DNA from: Chryseobacterium ginsenosidimutans
Lineage (GTDB): Bacteria; Bacteroidota; Bacteroidia; Flavobacteriales; Weeksellaceae
Direction: 5' to 3'
DNA: 64,000 bases
Assembly: GCF_030823405.1 (NCBI RefSeq)
Contig: NZ_JAUSXC010000001.1
Span: 372,001-436,000, forward strand
The translations under genes were made by a program, and so were the position numbers. The notes below the pieces were generated by a model. The model was given only the letters and a program-made list of their open reading frames with translations. It had not been told where the DNA came from and did no database searches. This document shows, piece after piece, positions 50,992-60,896 of this stretch. Positions within the stretch are counted from its first letter, which is position 1. Every line of letters starts with the position of its first letter.

Positions 50992-53027
50992 TCCTTTACA
51001 GGTTTAGTAGTTTTATTTTTTTTAGTTTCTATATCTATCTGCTTCTGCAATTTTGCTTTCTGCTCTTTAATGAAATTCAAACTGTCGAGAACTCTTTTTT
51101 GTTTTCCAGAATCCAATGCAGGATCTTTGTAAAGACCTTTACGCTTCAAATCTGCGATCCATTGTCTTTTATATTCAGGCATGAAACTCGCTCCCGTCAT
51201 TTTTTTGTAAAGATTTTCACGTTTCAGATCTCCTGTAATATATTTTTCAGCGATAACGGTAGAAGCCGGACCTGCCCAGGTTGCTCCGAATCCTGCGTGT
51301 TCCATTACAGCTACAACAACGATTTTGGGTTTATCTGCAGGAGCAATCAACACAAAAATTGAATTATCTTTTCCTTGTGGAACCTGTGCTGTACCTGTTT
51401 TTGCCAACATCGTAAAGTCATTTGATTTCAGACTGTGAGCTGTACCCCTCAGAACCACCGCTTCCATACCTTTTAATACCGGTTCAAAATGCTTCGGATC
51501 GACTAAAGTTTTATGTTTTACTTTAAATCTTTTATCTGGATTTGGTTTTCCGTCAATAGCTTTCACGATATGTGGAGTATAATACCATCCTTTATTTGCG
51601 ATTGCCCCTACATAATTTGCCAACTGAAGAGGAGTAACCATCACATCGCCCTGCCCCATTCCGTTGAATACCGCACCTGTCGCCAAAGGATCCCAGTTTT
51701 TATAATCTTTCTTTGAACCACTGGCTTTAAGAATAGATTTCATTCTTTTTTCATAAAATTCTCCGGAAGGAATTCTCCCTTTTGCTCCCACCGCGAAATC
51801 ATTATTTAAAAATTCACCTACTCCAAAACTGCTCATAATTGCCTTCCATTCATCTACACCTTTTGAAGGATTTCCGGGGTATTTATTCACAATTGCTAAA
51901 TATGCATAAGAAAAATAACAGTTACTTGAAATCTGAATCGCAGGAATAAGCGGATCTGCACCACCATGTCCTTTAATTCTCAATCCTCTGTAATTAAACC
52001 CTCCACCACACGGAAAAACCGTATTTTCATCCATCACGCCCATTTGCATTGCAGACAGAGCCGTAAGCAGTTTAAATGTTGATCCTGGAGGATAACCCGC
52101 CTGTAAAGCACGGTCGAAAGTGGGTTTATTTTCGTAGAGTGTATCTTTTGATAATGCGTATAGGTTTTTTGATTTATTGGGACCTGTAAAAAGGTTAGGA
52201 TCGATATCCGGCCCGGTTGCTGCAACCAGAACCTCTCCGTTATTAGGATCTAAAGCCACAATGGCGCCATGTTTATTGACCATCATTTCTTCAGCCATTC
52301 GCTGGAGGTCATAATCGATTGTTAATGTAATATCTTTTCCTGTGATAACATCTTTATCCAGAGATCCGTTTTTATAAGGTCCGACATTTCGAAGCTTAAT
52401 ATCTTTTTGAATGTACTTCATGCCTTTTATTCCACGAAGCTGTTTTTCATATGCTTTTTCAATTCCTGTTTTACCGATAAAATCTCCTGGCAAATAATAG
52501 GCTGAATCTTTTTTTATTTCTTTTTCATTAACCTCACTTGTGTATCCCAGAAGGTTTCCGGAAGTAGAAACTTCATACTGCCGCTGAGGTCTGGAAACAA
52601 TGCTGAATGCAGGATATTTAAATATAATCTCCTGAACCCTTGCAATATCTTCCCTGCTCAGATCCTTCATAAAAGTCATCGGAGTCAGTTTAGAATAATA
52701 TTTCTCTTTCTTAATAATATTGATCCTATTAATTAAATCTGTTTTAGAGATTTTCATTAAATTACAGAAAGCTACCGTATCAAAATCCGGCTTCATTAAC
52801 GCTTGGGTAAACGAGATTTCGTAAGCAGGCTGGTTTCCAACCATAATCTTTCCATTCCGGTCGAAAATGACTCCTCTTTGAGGAATAACATATTCAATTT
52901 TAATGGAAGTATTCGCTGCATTCAGGGCATAACGATCTGTAAACAACTGTAAATAAGAAAGCCTCGCCACGAAAATCAGGGCGATTACTGCGAGAGCGGA
53001 AAAAATTTTTAAATAACGTGTGTTCAA
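50988..53027 (-). CDS. mrdA: Penicillin-binding protein 2 (transpeptidase)
   Basis: A 679-aa class B PBP with an N-terminal membrane helix (IFSALAVIALIFVARLSYL), a PBP dimer domain (RGVIFDRNGKIMVGNQPAYEIS) and a transpeptidase domain. SxxK is in PPGSTFKLLTAL, SxN in SSNCYF and KTG in LAKTGTAQVP. A long basic C-terminal tail follows. It crosslinks the wall with RodA. Overlaps mreD and rodA by 4 bp each, indicating translational coupling. Confidence 0.95.
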   Translation of the reverse strand: MNTRYLKIFSALAVIALIFVARLSYLQLFTDRYALNAANTSIKIEYVIPQRGVIFDRNGKIMVGNQPAYEISFTQALMKPDFDTVAFCNLMKISKTDLINRINIIKKEKYYSKLTPMTFMKDLSREDIARVQEIIFKYPAFSIVSRPQRQYEVSTSGNLLGYTSEVNEKEIKKDSAYYLPGDFIGKTGIEKAYEKQLRGIKGMKYIQKDIKLRNVGPYKNGSLDKDVITGKDITLTIDYDLQRMAEEMMVNKHGAIVALDPNNGEVLVAATGPDIDPNLFTGPNKSKNLYALSKDTLYENKPTFDRALQAGYPPGSTFKLLTALSAMQMGVMDENTVFPCGGGFNYRGLRIKGHGGADPLIPAIQISSNCYFSYAYLAIVNKYPGNPSKGVDEWKAIMSSFGVGEFLNNDFAVGAKGRIPSGEFYEKRMKSILKASGSKKDYKNWDPLATGAVFNGMGQGDVMVTPLQLANYVGAIANKGWYYTPHIVKAIDGKPNPDKRFKVKHKTLVDPKHFEPVLKGMEAVVLRGTAHSLKSNDFTMLAKTGTAQVPQGKDNSIFVLIAPADKPKIVVVAVMEHAGFGATWAGPASTVIAEKYITGDLKRENLYKKMTGASFMPEYKRQWIADLKRKGLYKDPALDSGKQKRVLDSLNFIKEQKAKLQKQIDIETKKNKTTKPVKE

Positions 53028-53530
53028 ACTTTTTGTTTGATTTTAAATATTAATGCGTAAATAACTATAAATATAAATGAAATTACACTAGTTACCAATA
53101 CATTAACTAATATTTCAAAAAATCTACTCAACTTAAAGAATTCTATATATTGTACTAAAAGCTGATGCAGAAAGATACTCGAGAATAAAAACAGCAAAAA
53201 CTGTGTCCATTGAAGGGATTGAAAAGAGAAAAAATCTGTAGAAGTATCTGTAGAAGTTCTGAAAATCAAGGTTCTGAAATAGGCAATAAGAGTTGTTGCA
53301 AAAGCATTAATTCCCCAAGAATTGAGAAACGCGTCAACCGATAAACCAATCAGGAAACTTAAAGCTAAAAACTGAAATTTATTTCTGAAAAAAGGATAAA
53401 ACATAACAAATACAGGATACAGCACCGGAGTATATTTTCCGAAAATAGTAATTCTGTTCAATACAAAAATTTGTAATGCAACCAGAAAAATCATGATTAA
53501 TATATCCGTAAATAAAGTCCTGCTAATCAT
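53024..53530 (-). CDS. mreD: Rod-shape-determining protein MreD
   Basis: A 168-aa inner-membrane protein with about five or six hydrophobic helices (FTDILIMIFLVALQIFVLNRI at the start). It has the usual position between mreC and mrdA, overlapping both (8 bp with mreC, 4 bp with mrdA). Sequence similarity in this family is low, so the assignment rests mainly on context, size and topology. Confidence 0.85.
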   Translation of the reverse strand: MISRTLFTDILIMIFLVALQIFVLNRITIFGKYTPVLYPVFVMFYPFFRNKFQFLALSFLIGLSVDAFLNSWGINAFATTLIAYFRTLIFRTSTDTSTDFFSFQSLQWTQFLLFLFSSIFLHQLLVQYIEFFKLSRFFEILVNVLVTSVISFIFIVIYALIFKIKQKV

Positions 53531-54377
53531 TTTCCTTTTTTATTACAGCTTGCATTGTATCTTGAATCTTTTGAACCTCAGCTTTTTTAAGGTTTTTAAC
53601 AACGAAAACTTTATTTAAAGCTCCCATTTTTTCACTTAATTCTACTGAGATGTCCCAGAAACCTGTTTTATTATCAACGGAGTAACCCGCAATTGTACCA
53701 ATTTGAACACCTTTAGGGAAAATAGCCGATTTACCATCTGTAACAACGGTATCTCCGATTTTTAAAGCAACATATTTAGGAATATCCGACAAATGCATTA
53801 CTCGGGAGTTATCTCCGTTCCAAGTCAAAGTTCCGAAGTATCCTGAGTTTTTAAGAGCAGCATTAATCCTAATTGTATTTACACTTAACACCGACTGTAC
53901 CAACGCATAACTATCTGTAGAATTGATTACAATTCCTGCAATACCTTTTGGAGCCATTACTCCCATTTGCGGAAAAACACCGTCTCTTCTCCCTCTGTTT
54001 ATGGTAAAATAGTTATTCCGTCTATTAATGCTATTAAAAACGATCTCTCCATCTACAAATGTATAGATCTGTCCTCCACCCAACGTATCATGAACTTTTC
54101 TGAATTTAGGATTCGCAGCGCCTTGTTTTCCGTAAAGCTCAACCATTAAAGCCTTGTTTTGAGCAACAAGATCTTCATTAATCTGCTTCAGCTTTAGATA
54201 AGAAACCCCTTCATCAATATATCCGGAAACCCATGAGTTCACTGCAGCCGACTGACCCGCGATCCACGATTTCTGCATGGCATTCTTAGAGAATATCAAA
54301 ACCAAAGCAATAATTTGCAGGAATATAAAGAAGACAAAAAGTGCGTTCTTCGAAAATAATCTCAGCAAAAATCCCAT
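53523..54377 (-). CDS. mreC: Rod-shape-determining protein MreC
   Basis: A 284-aa protein with one N-terminal membrane helix (ALFVFFIFLQIIALVLIFS), a short coiled coil, then the two-beta-barrel periplasmic domain with the MreC signature INRGRRDGVFPQMGVMAPKGIAGIV. It links MreB with PBP2/RodA. It lies between mreB and mreD, overlapping mreD by 8 bp. Confidence 0.93.
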   Translation of the reverse strand: MGFLLRLFSKNALFVFFIFLQIIALVLIFSKNAMQKSWIAGQSAAVNSWVSGYIDEGVSYLKLKQINEDLVAQNKALMVELYGKQGAANPKFRKVHDTLGGGQIYTFVDGEIVFNSINRRNNYFTINRGRRDGVFPQMGVMAPKGIAGIVINSTDSYALVQSVLSVNTIRINAALKNSGYFGTLTWNGDNSRVMHLSDIPKYVALKIGDTVVTDGKSAIFPKGVQIGTIAGYSVDNKTGFWDISVELSEKMGALNKVFVVKNLKKAEVQKIQDTMQAVIKKEND

Positions 54378-54405
54378 TCAGCTATAAAGTCGTAAAAAGT
54401 TAAAA

Positions 54406-55431
54406 TTATTTAATTAAGAAATTGAATTTATCCATATTCTTAAGTGCAATACCTGTCCCGCGAACCACAGCTCTCAACGGATCTTCCGCAACAAACACAG
54501 GAAGACCTGTTTTTTTGTGCAATCTGTCTGCAAGGCCTCTTAATAAAGCACCACCACCAGCAAGATAAATACCTGTTTTATAGATATCAGCAGCCAATTC
54601 CGGAGGAGTAAGAGAAAGAGTTTCCATTACAGCATCTTCAATTCTGATAATAGATTTGTCTAATGCACGTGCAATCTCTTTATATCCAACCATGATTTCT
54701 TTTGGCTTACCAGTAATAAGGTCTCTACCTTGTACCGGAATATCTTCAATATCAACGTCAAGATCTTCAACTGCAGAACCAACCTCAATTTTAATTCTCT
54801 CGGCAGTTCTTTCTCCAATATATAAATTATGGTGAGTTCTTAAGAAATAAGCAATATCGTTCGTAAATACATCACCTGCAATTTTTACAGATTTATCACA
54901 AACAATACCTCCTAAAGCAACAACGGCAATTTCAGTAGTACCACCACCTATATCGATAATCATGTTACCTTCAGGTTTCTGTACGTCAATTCCAACTCCT
55001 ATTGCGGCAGCCATTGGCTCATAAATCAATCGAACCTCTTTAGCATTTACCTTTTGAGCAGAATCTCTTACCGCTCTTTTTTCAACCTCTGTAATTCCTG
55101 AAGGAATACAGATCACAATTCTCAAAGCAGGCTGAATGAATTTACCTTTAATTCCGGGAATTAATTTGATAAATTCTTTAATCATGTGTTCAGAAGCATG
55201 AAAATCTGCGATTACACCATCTTTCAATGGGCGGATCGTTTTGATATCCTCATGAGTTTTACCCTGCATGTGCTTTGCCTGCTCACCTACAGCAATCGGC
55301 CTACCCGTGGAACGTTCAATTGCAACAATTGACGGCTGATCTATAACAATTTTATTATTATGGATGATAAGCGTGTTGGCAGTACCAAGGTCTATCGCAA
55401 TCTCTTGCGTAAACATGTCGAATAAACTCAT
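54406..55431 (-). CDS. mreB: Rod-shape-determining protein MreB
   Basis: A 341-aa actin-like protein. Nucleotide-binding motifs: IAIDLGTANTLI (phosphate 1), MIDIGGGTTEIAVVALGG (phosphate 2) and GIYLAGGGALLRGL (adenosine). It organises elongation wall synthesis at the inner membrane. It is the first gene of the cluster, with a -7 box 33 nt upstream of its start. Confidence 0.97.
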   Translation of the reverse strand: MSLFDMFTQEIAIDLGTANTLIIHNNKIVIDQPSIVAIERSTGRPIAVGEQAKHMQGKTHEDIKTIRPLKDGVIADFHASEHMIKEFIKLIPGIKGKFIQPALRIVICIPSGITEVEKRAVRDSAQKVNAKEVRLIYEPMAAAIGVGIDVQKPEGNMIIDIGGGTTEIAVVALGGIVCDKSVKIAGDVFTNDIAYFLRTHHNLYIGERTAERIKIEVGSAVEDLDVDIEDIPVQGRDLITGKPKEIMVGYKEIARALDKSIIRIEDAVMETLSLTPPELAADIYKTGIYLAGGGALLRGLADRLHKKTGLPVFVAEDPLRAVVRGTGIALKNMDKFNFLIK

Positions 55432-55463
55432 ACTTTTTTTACTTCTGATTTTTTAAAGAGTTA

Positions 55464-55471
55464 CAAAGATA
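55464..55471 (-). promoter_or_regulatory. -7 box of mreB
   Basis: TATCTTTG on the minus strand, 32 nt before the mreB ATG. The 55432-55838 intergenic region holds this and the hemA promoter; otherwise it is AT-rich with no gene seen. Confidence 0.6.
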
Positions 55472-55822
55472 TAAATTTAAGGCAAGCCAAGAAATTCCGC
55501 GAGCATATAATTTGGTTAAAATTTTATTAAAATTTGTAAGAACTTATTAACTTTTACTTTAAGCATTTACAGACTTTGATTTAAACCATATTTAAGGCTT
55601 TTACAGGTTTGAAGCAGGAAAACAGATGTAAAAAAATTCACGCTCTTAAAAAACAATAAAAAATCGATTGAAAATCATTCAATAAATCTTAAAAAAATTA
55701 ACAATAACCTAATAAATTCAACTTTCCACAATCGGCGCGAGTCTTATTTAGAACAAACCAAAAATAGTTTTTCACGATAATTATCATATACATTATCAGA
55801 AACCGATTTGCTAAAAAAAACG

Positions 55823-55830
55823 TAAATTTG
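55823..55830 (+). promoter_or_regulatory. -7 box of hemA
   Basis: TAAATTTG followed by CCCCG, 8 nt before the ATG, implying a very short leader. Confidence 0.6.
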
Positions 55831-55838
55831 CCCCGCTT

Positions 55839-57113
55839 ATGTTACAGTATTCCAACATACATCAAACGTCAAATTTTGCCGTACTTTCTATAAGCTTTGA
55901 AAAAGCTGACGTAGAAACGAGGGGTAAATTTGCATTTTTTGATGATAATATCAAAAACTTTGTTACCCGAATTCATAGTGAAGATCTAGGAGACGCATTC
56001 GTGGTTTCTACCTGTAACAGAACCGAAATTTATACAACCTCTCCCAATTATCTTTTAGTTGCTGAAGAATATTGTAAAACTATCGGAGTAAATCTTATGG
56101 ATTTTCTTCAATTTGCCAATATTCTGACAAAAGAAGAAGCACTGATTCATTTGTTTAAGGTGGCCGCAGGTCTCGAAAGCCAGATCATCGGAGACTTTGA
56201 AATTATCGGTCAGATTAAAAAAGCATACACGCGTTTCAAAAAAGAAAGACAGAACTCAAATCCTTATCTGGAACGAGCGATAAATTCTGCCATTCAGATC
56301 TCGAAAAGAATTAAAAACGAAACAGGAATTTCCAACGGAGCAGCTTCGGTTTCTTATGCAGCTGTGCATTATATTTTAAATAATCAAAAGAGAATTACCG
56401 AAAAAAATATTCTTTTGTTAGGCGTTGGTGAAATCGGGCAAAATACCGTTGAAAATTTGGTGAAGCATGTTTTCCAACCAAAAATTAAAATTGCTAACCG
56501 AACACAGGAAACTGCTGCTAAAATTTCTGAAAAATATAACATTCCTCATATTGATTATTCTGATTTTGATAAAGAATTAAGCAATACCGATATTCTGATT
56601 GTTGCAACAGGAGCAAAACATCCAATTGTAAACAAATCACATTTCCCGAACGGAAAAGAAACTTTGGTGATCGATCTTTCGATTCCGCATAACGTCGAAA
56701 AAAATGTTATAGAAAACGAAAACGTGACTTTGATTGATGTTGATGAGCTTTCAAAACAAATTCAGGAAACCATTCAGCAAAGAGAAAAAGAAATTCCGAA
56801 GGCCGAAAAAATCATCAAGGACATGACAAAAGAGTTCCTTGAATGGGAAAAAAAGAGAAAATTAGCTCCCAATATCCACCATTTCAAAGCTGTTTTAAAG
56901 AATATGGAACGCAATGAAATGCACAATTTTTACAGAAAAAATAAATACATAAACATCACGGACATGGAACTTTCCGATAAAATGATTCAGAAAATTACCA
57001 ACCGTTTTGCAAAATATATCATCGATAACCCTTTAAAAGCCGAAGAAATTAGTAAATTAATGCACGAAATATTAGTTGAACAACCAAACAACGAATTCAA
57101 TGAAAAGCATTAG
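55839..57113 (+). CDS. hemA: Glutamyl-tRNA reductase
   Basis: A 424-aa enzyme of the C5 tetrapyrrole pathway, reducing glutamyl-tRNA to glutamate-1-semialdehyde. Catalytic Cys is in VVSTCNRTEIYT (about residue 54), with AAGLESQIIGDFEIIGQIKKAY and NGAASVSYAAV following. The NADPH motif is LLLGVGEIGQNTVENL. A C-terminal dimerisation helix region follows. Its end overlaps the hemC start by 14 bp. First gene of hemA-hemC-hemD-hemE. Confidence 0.96.
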   Translation: MLQYSNIHQTSNFAVLSISFEKADVETRGKFAFFDDNIKNFVTRIHSEDLGDAFVVSTCNRTEIYTTSPNYLLVAEEYCKTIGVNLMDFLQFANILTKEEALIHLFKVAAGLESQIIGDFEIIGQIKKAYTRFKKERQNSNPYLERAINSAIQISKRIKNETGISNGAASVSYAAVHYILNNQKRITEKNILLLGVGEIGQNTVENLVKHVFQPKIKIANRTQETAAKISEKYNIPHIDYSDFDKELSNTDILIVATGAKHPIVNKSHFPNGKETLVIDLSIPHNVEKNVIENENVTLIDVDELSKQIQETIQQREKEIPKAEKIIKDMTKEFLEWEKKRKLAPNIHHFKAVLKNMERNEMHNFYRKNKYINITDMELSDKMIQKITNRFAKYIIDNPLKAEEISKLMHEILVEQPNNEFNEKH

Positions 57114-58009
57114 AATCGGAACCAGAAATTCCGCACTTGCACTTTGGCAGGCGAGAGAAGTTGCGAGGCATCTTCAAAACAGCAATTATTTAACGGAAAT
57201 CGTTCCTATCGTATCTTCAGGCGATAAAAATCTTACTCAGCCACTTTACGCTTTAGGAATTACCGGAGTTTTCACAAGAGATTTGGATGTCGCATTATTA
57301 AATGACGAGATCGATATCGCAGTGCATTCTTTGAAAGACGTACCTACAAATCTTCCTGAAAATCTTGAGATCATTGCCTATCTGGAAAGAGATTTTCCTC
57401 AGGATGTTTTAATCAGAAAAGAATCTGCAAGAAATAAGGAATTCCACGAACTGAAATTGGCAACCAGCAGCTTAAGAAGAAGAGCATTTTGGCTAAAAAT
57501 ATTATCCGAATGCAGAATTTTCGGATATTCGAGGAAACATTCAAACGCGTCTTCAGAAACTTGAAGATGGAGACTTTGATGCTACGATTTTATCTTTAGC
57601 CGGAATCAAAAGAATGAAAATGGACATTGATTATGAAATGCTGCCATTTTTAATTCCAGCTCCGTCGCAAGGTGTAATTGCAGTTGCTGGGCATTCTGAC
57701 AAAAAAGAAATCAACGAAATTCTTAGCTCAATCAATCATAAACAAACTCAAATATGTGTCGAAATGGAAAGAAATTTCCTAAACACACTGGAAGGAGGCT
57801 GTACTGCACCAATCGGAGCTTTTGCCGAACTGTTTGAAGATCAAATTCGTTTCAAAGCTGCACTCTGCTCATTAGACGGTAAAAACTGCATCGCTACCGA
57901 TGAAAGTTTTGTATATAATGAAGAAGAAAATTTCGGGAAAAAGTTTGCAAAAATTGTTCTTGAAAACGGCGGTAAAGAATTAATGGCAGAAATTAAAAAT
58001 CAGATCTAA
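57100..58009 (+). pseudogene. hemC: Hydroxymethylbilane synthase, frameshifted
   Basis: The product polymerises four porphobilinogens. The first frame gives SIRIGTRNSALALWQAREV, then HSLKDVPTNLP and ATSSLRRRAFWLK, and then goes wrong after an A5 run at 57495-57499. The downstream frame reads YYPNAEFSDIRGNIQTRLQK, LSLAGIKRM, and later GGCTAPIGAFAEL with the dipyrromethane cofactor Cys. Removing one A restores a normal ~302-residue enzyme. Since hemA, hemD and hemE are intact and heme synthesis is normally needed, a sequencing or assembly error is as likely as a true mutation. Confidence 0.85.
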
Positions 58010-58047
58010 TTTTTTAAATTCTTATTCGTTCCTTTTTAGATTTAAGA

Positions 58048-58731
58048 ATGAAAATCTTATTTACCAAAAATATAGACCCATCTGTTATATCCAAAGAACT
58101 AGGAGAAGATATTTTGGTTGATTGTGTTGAGGTAATTAAGACAAATCCTATTACAACAAATGCTTTTGATCTAAAAAGCCACTCGTTGATTTTCACAAGC
58201 CTGAATGGAGTGAATGCCTTTTTTAAAAACAGTTTTAAACCGAATGAAGATTTCACCGCAAAAAATTATAATAAGATCTATTGTGTAGGTGAAAAAACAA
58301 AACGTGAATTAAGAAAACATGGCTTCGGTACTTTTAAAGTATTAAAAAATGCAGAAACACTTTCTAAGTTCATTACAAATCACTGTCAGCATGAGAAATT
58401 TCTACACTTTTGCGGAAATTTAGCAATCAGTGTTCTGGATAATGAACTTCCTCTGCAAAATATTAAATATGAAAAAATTACGGTTTACAACACTTCAGAA
58501 ATCAATCCTTTGATAACTGAAAAATATCATGCTGCCGTTTTTTTTAGTCCGAGCGGAGTTCGTAGTTTTGCAAAGCAAAATTCTTTTCAGGATATGATGC
58601 TTTTTTCGATTGGTGAAACTACCTCAAATGAGCTTAAAAAGTTTACTTCAAAGCAGATTTTTACTTCTGAAGGAAATAGTTTATTATCTGTTTTAAAATT
58701 AATAAGAAAAGAAACCGTAAACAAAAACTGA
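58048..58731 (+). CDS. hemD: Uroporphyrinogen-III synthase
   Basis: A 227-aa protein with the weakly conserved two-domain HemD fold: FTSLNGVNAFF near residue 53, the hinge and KYEKITVYNTSEI, and FFSPSGVRSFAKQN near residue 165 with SIGETTSNEL after. It cyclises hydroxymethylbilane with D-ring inversion. The assignment rests on these motifs and the operon context between hemC and hemE. Confidence 0.9.
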   Translation: MKILFTKNIDPSVISKELGEDILVDCVEVIKTNPITTNAFDLKSHSLIFTSLNGVNAFFKNSFKPNEDFTAKNYNKIYCVGEKTKRELRKHGFGTFKVLKNAETLSKFITNHCQHEKFLHFCGNLAISVLDNELPLQNIKYEKITVYNTSEINPLITEKYHAAVFFSPSGVRSFAKQNSFQDMMLFSIGETTSNELKKFTSKQIFTSEGNSLLSVLKLIRKETVNKN

Positions 58732-58772
58732 ATATTAAAATTGTCTTTTGGGCAATGCTAGTCTAATATATT

Positions 58773-59804
58773 ATGATTAAGAACGACCTATATTTAAAAG
58801 CACTTCGCGGAGAAACCGTAGAAAGACCGCCAGTTTGGATGATGAGACAGGCCGGAAGATATTTACCGGAATTCATTGCGCTACGTGACAAATACGATTT
58901 CTTCACAAGATGCCAGACTCCGGAATTAGCTTCCGAAATCACTGTACAGCCCATCAGAAGATATCCTTTGGATGCAGCAATATTGTTCTCTGATATTTTG
59001 GTGGTTCCTCAGGCAATGGGCATTGATTTTAAAATGAAGGAGAATGTTGGTCCGTGGTTAGATAATCCTATCAGAACGATGGAAGATGTTCAGAATGTTA
59101 TTGTTCCTGATGTGAATGATACTTTAGGCTACGTTTTTGACGCTATTGAACTGACTTTAATAAAATTAGACAACGAAATTCCATTGATCGGTTTTGCAGG
59201 CTCTCCGTGGACAATTCTTTGCTATTGCGTGGAAGGAAAAGGAAGCAAAGCTTTTGATATTGCAAAATCTTTCTGTTTCCAACAACCGGAAGCAGCACAT
59301 CTGTTACTTCAGAAAATTACAGATACTACAATTGCTTATCTTAAAAGAAAAGTAGAGAAAGGTGTTTCTGCGGTTCAGGTTTTCGATTCTTGGGGCGGGA
59401 TGCTTTCTCCGGCCGATTATCAGGAATTCTCATGGAAATATATCAATCAAATTGTTGAAGCTTTAAGTCCGCTGACTCATGTTGTCGTTTTCGGAAAAGG
59501 ATGTTGGTTTGCGTTGGAAGAAATGACTCAATCTCCAGTTTCAGCATTAGGAGTTGACTGGACAATCAAGCCTGAGTTTGCCAGAACTTTAACTAATCAT
59601 ACAATGACTCTTCAAGGAAACTTTGATCCTGCGAGACTGCATTCTACGCCTGAAACCATTAAAAAAATGGTAACTGAGATGATCAACCGTTTCGGAAAAG
59701 ACAGATATATTGCAAATCTAGGACACGGAATTCTACCTAATATCCCTTTGGAAAATGCAGAAGCGTTCATCAGAGCGGTGGTGGATTGGAAGCCGAATGT
59801 TTAA
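58773..59804 (+). CDS. hemE: Uroporphyrinogen decarboxylase
   Basis: A 343-aa TIM-barrel enzyme converting uroporphyrinogen III to coproporphyrinogen III. The signature is at the start, [16 protein letters not shown], with the substrate Asp in [27 protein letters not shown] and [18 protein letters not shown] are also present. Length and order are normal. Last gene of the heme cluster; a terminator follows. Confidence 0.97.
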   Translation: MIKNDLYLKALRGETVERPPVWMMRQAGRYLPEFIALRDKYDFFTRCQTPELASEITVQPIRRYPLDAAILFSDILVVPQAMGIDFKMKENVGPWLDNPIRTMEDVQNVIVPDVNDTLGYVFDAIELTLIKLDNEIPLIGFAGSPWTILCYCVEGKGSKAFDIAKSFCFQQPEAAHLLLQKITDTTIAYLKRKVEKGVSAVQVFDSWGGMLSPADYQEFSWKYINQIVEALSPLTHVVVFGKGCWFALEEMTQSPVSALGVDWTIKPEFARTLTNHTMTLQGNFDPARLHSTPETIKKMVTEMINRFGKDRYIANLGHGILPNIPLENAEAFIRAVVDWKPNV

Positions 59805-59859
59805 TTTTATTTAAACTTAAAATAGGTTTCACAGATTTCACGATCTAAAGAACAAAACA

Positions 59860-59890
59860 AACTCCCTTTCAATTGCTGAAAGGGAGTTTT
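59860..59890. terminator. Terminator between hemE and the DyP peroxidase gene
   Basis: AACTCCCTTTCA / TGAAAGGGAGTT with a 5-nt loop and TTTT, between convergent genes. Confidence 0.85.
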
Positions 59891-59951
59891 CTATATGTTA
59901 ATAATCAATTTCTGAATTTGATTTTTGATTTAAATAAAAATAAAGTAAATA

Positions 59952-60875
59952 TTATCCCGAAAAATCATCCAGCATATTTCTCGTCGGAACAAAGAAAAGC
60001 GTTCCTGTAACAGCTGTACTGAAATCTAAAATTCTATCATAATTCCCGACAGGATCGCCGACAAACATATTTGTCAACATCTTTTTAGTCGTAGAAAAAC
60101 TATTCGCATATGAAATAAAGTACGTTCCAAATTCCCCTGTAGAAGGACTTCCGAAAGGCATATTATCTCTTACAATTTTCAGATCATCGCCGATATTAGC
60201 CAAAGCAATATGAGAATTTGAAGGTTTTAGATTATCCGACATTTCGATATCATTCTCTTTTGATCTTCCTATCACCTTTTCCTGATCTCCCGTTGAAAGA
60301 CTTCTCCACGCATTCATATTGTGAAGGTACTTTTGGGTGAAAAGATAACTTCCGCCTTTATACTGAAGATCTTCATCTCCTATTTTGGCGAAGAAATCAC
60401 GGTCTTCATTATGTGGATTTTCAGTACCGTCCACAAAACCGAGAATCGAGCGGTCGTCCCAATATTTAAAGCCATTAATCTCCAGAATGCCTTCTGCAAC
60501 CGGTGTTAATAATTTTGAAATCTCAATCGCCATATCAAAAATGATACTTTTATCATCTGCTCTCAAATGAAAGTGCAAATCTCCCGGCGTAGAAACTGCG
60601 GTATGTTTTTCTCCTTTAATTTCTTCAAAATTCACCAGTTCTTTCGGAAGCGGCGTTGGAAGTTCCAAAATATTCCATGCATTATAACCGATACCCATCA
60701 CACAACTTGCTCTGCTGTCGGGAAATCTGTTGAAAACAGAATTATTAAGGTTCATAACCAAAGCGCATAATTGCTGGAAAACATCTTTCAGCTTTGGATC
60801 GTCAACCAGCCTCCAAACCATGAAAATTGTATTGGTGTTTGGATAATCAGTTACATTTTGAGATTCAATACTCAT
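59952..60875 (-). CDS. DyP-type (dye-decolourising) peroxidase
   Basis: A 307-aa heme peroxidase. The distal GxxDG motif is visible as ILGFVDGTENP (about residue 150, catalytic Asp). HIALANIG carries the proximal His (about 225), with the later Arg in KIVRDNMPFGSPSTGEFGTYFISYANSF. No Tat signal is visible, so it is a cytoplasmic or encapsulin-type (class B-like) enzyme; no encapsulin gene lies in the window. Close to the heme operon but on the opposite strand. Confidence 0.92.
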   Translation of the reverse strand: MSIESQNVTDYPNTNTIFMVWRLVDDPKLKDVFQQLCALVMNLNNSVFNRFPDSRASCVMGIGYNAWNILELPTPLPKELVNFEEIKGEKHTAVSTPGDLHFHLRADDKSIIFDMAIEISKLLTPVAEGILEINGFKYWDDRSILGFVDGTENPHNEDRDFFAKIGDEDLQYKGGSYLFTQKYLHNMNAWRSLSTGDQEKVIGRSKENDIEMSDNLKPSNSHIALANIGDDLKIVRDNMPFGSPSTGEFGTYFISYANSFSTTKKMLTNMFVGDPVGNYDRILDFSTAVTGTLFFVPTRNMLDDFSG

Positions 60876-60896
60876 CGTTATCAGTTTTTATTTGAA

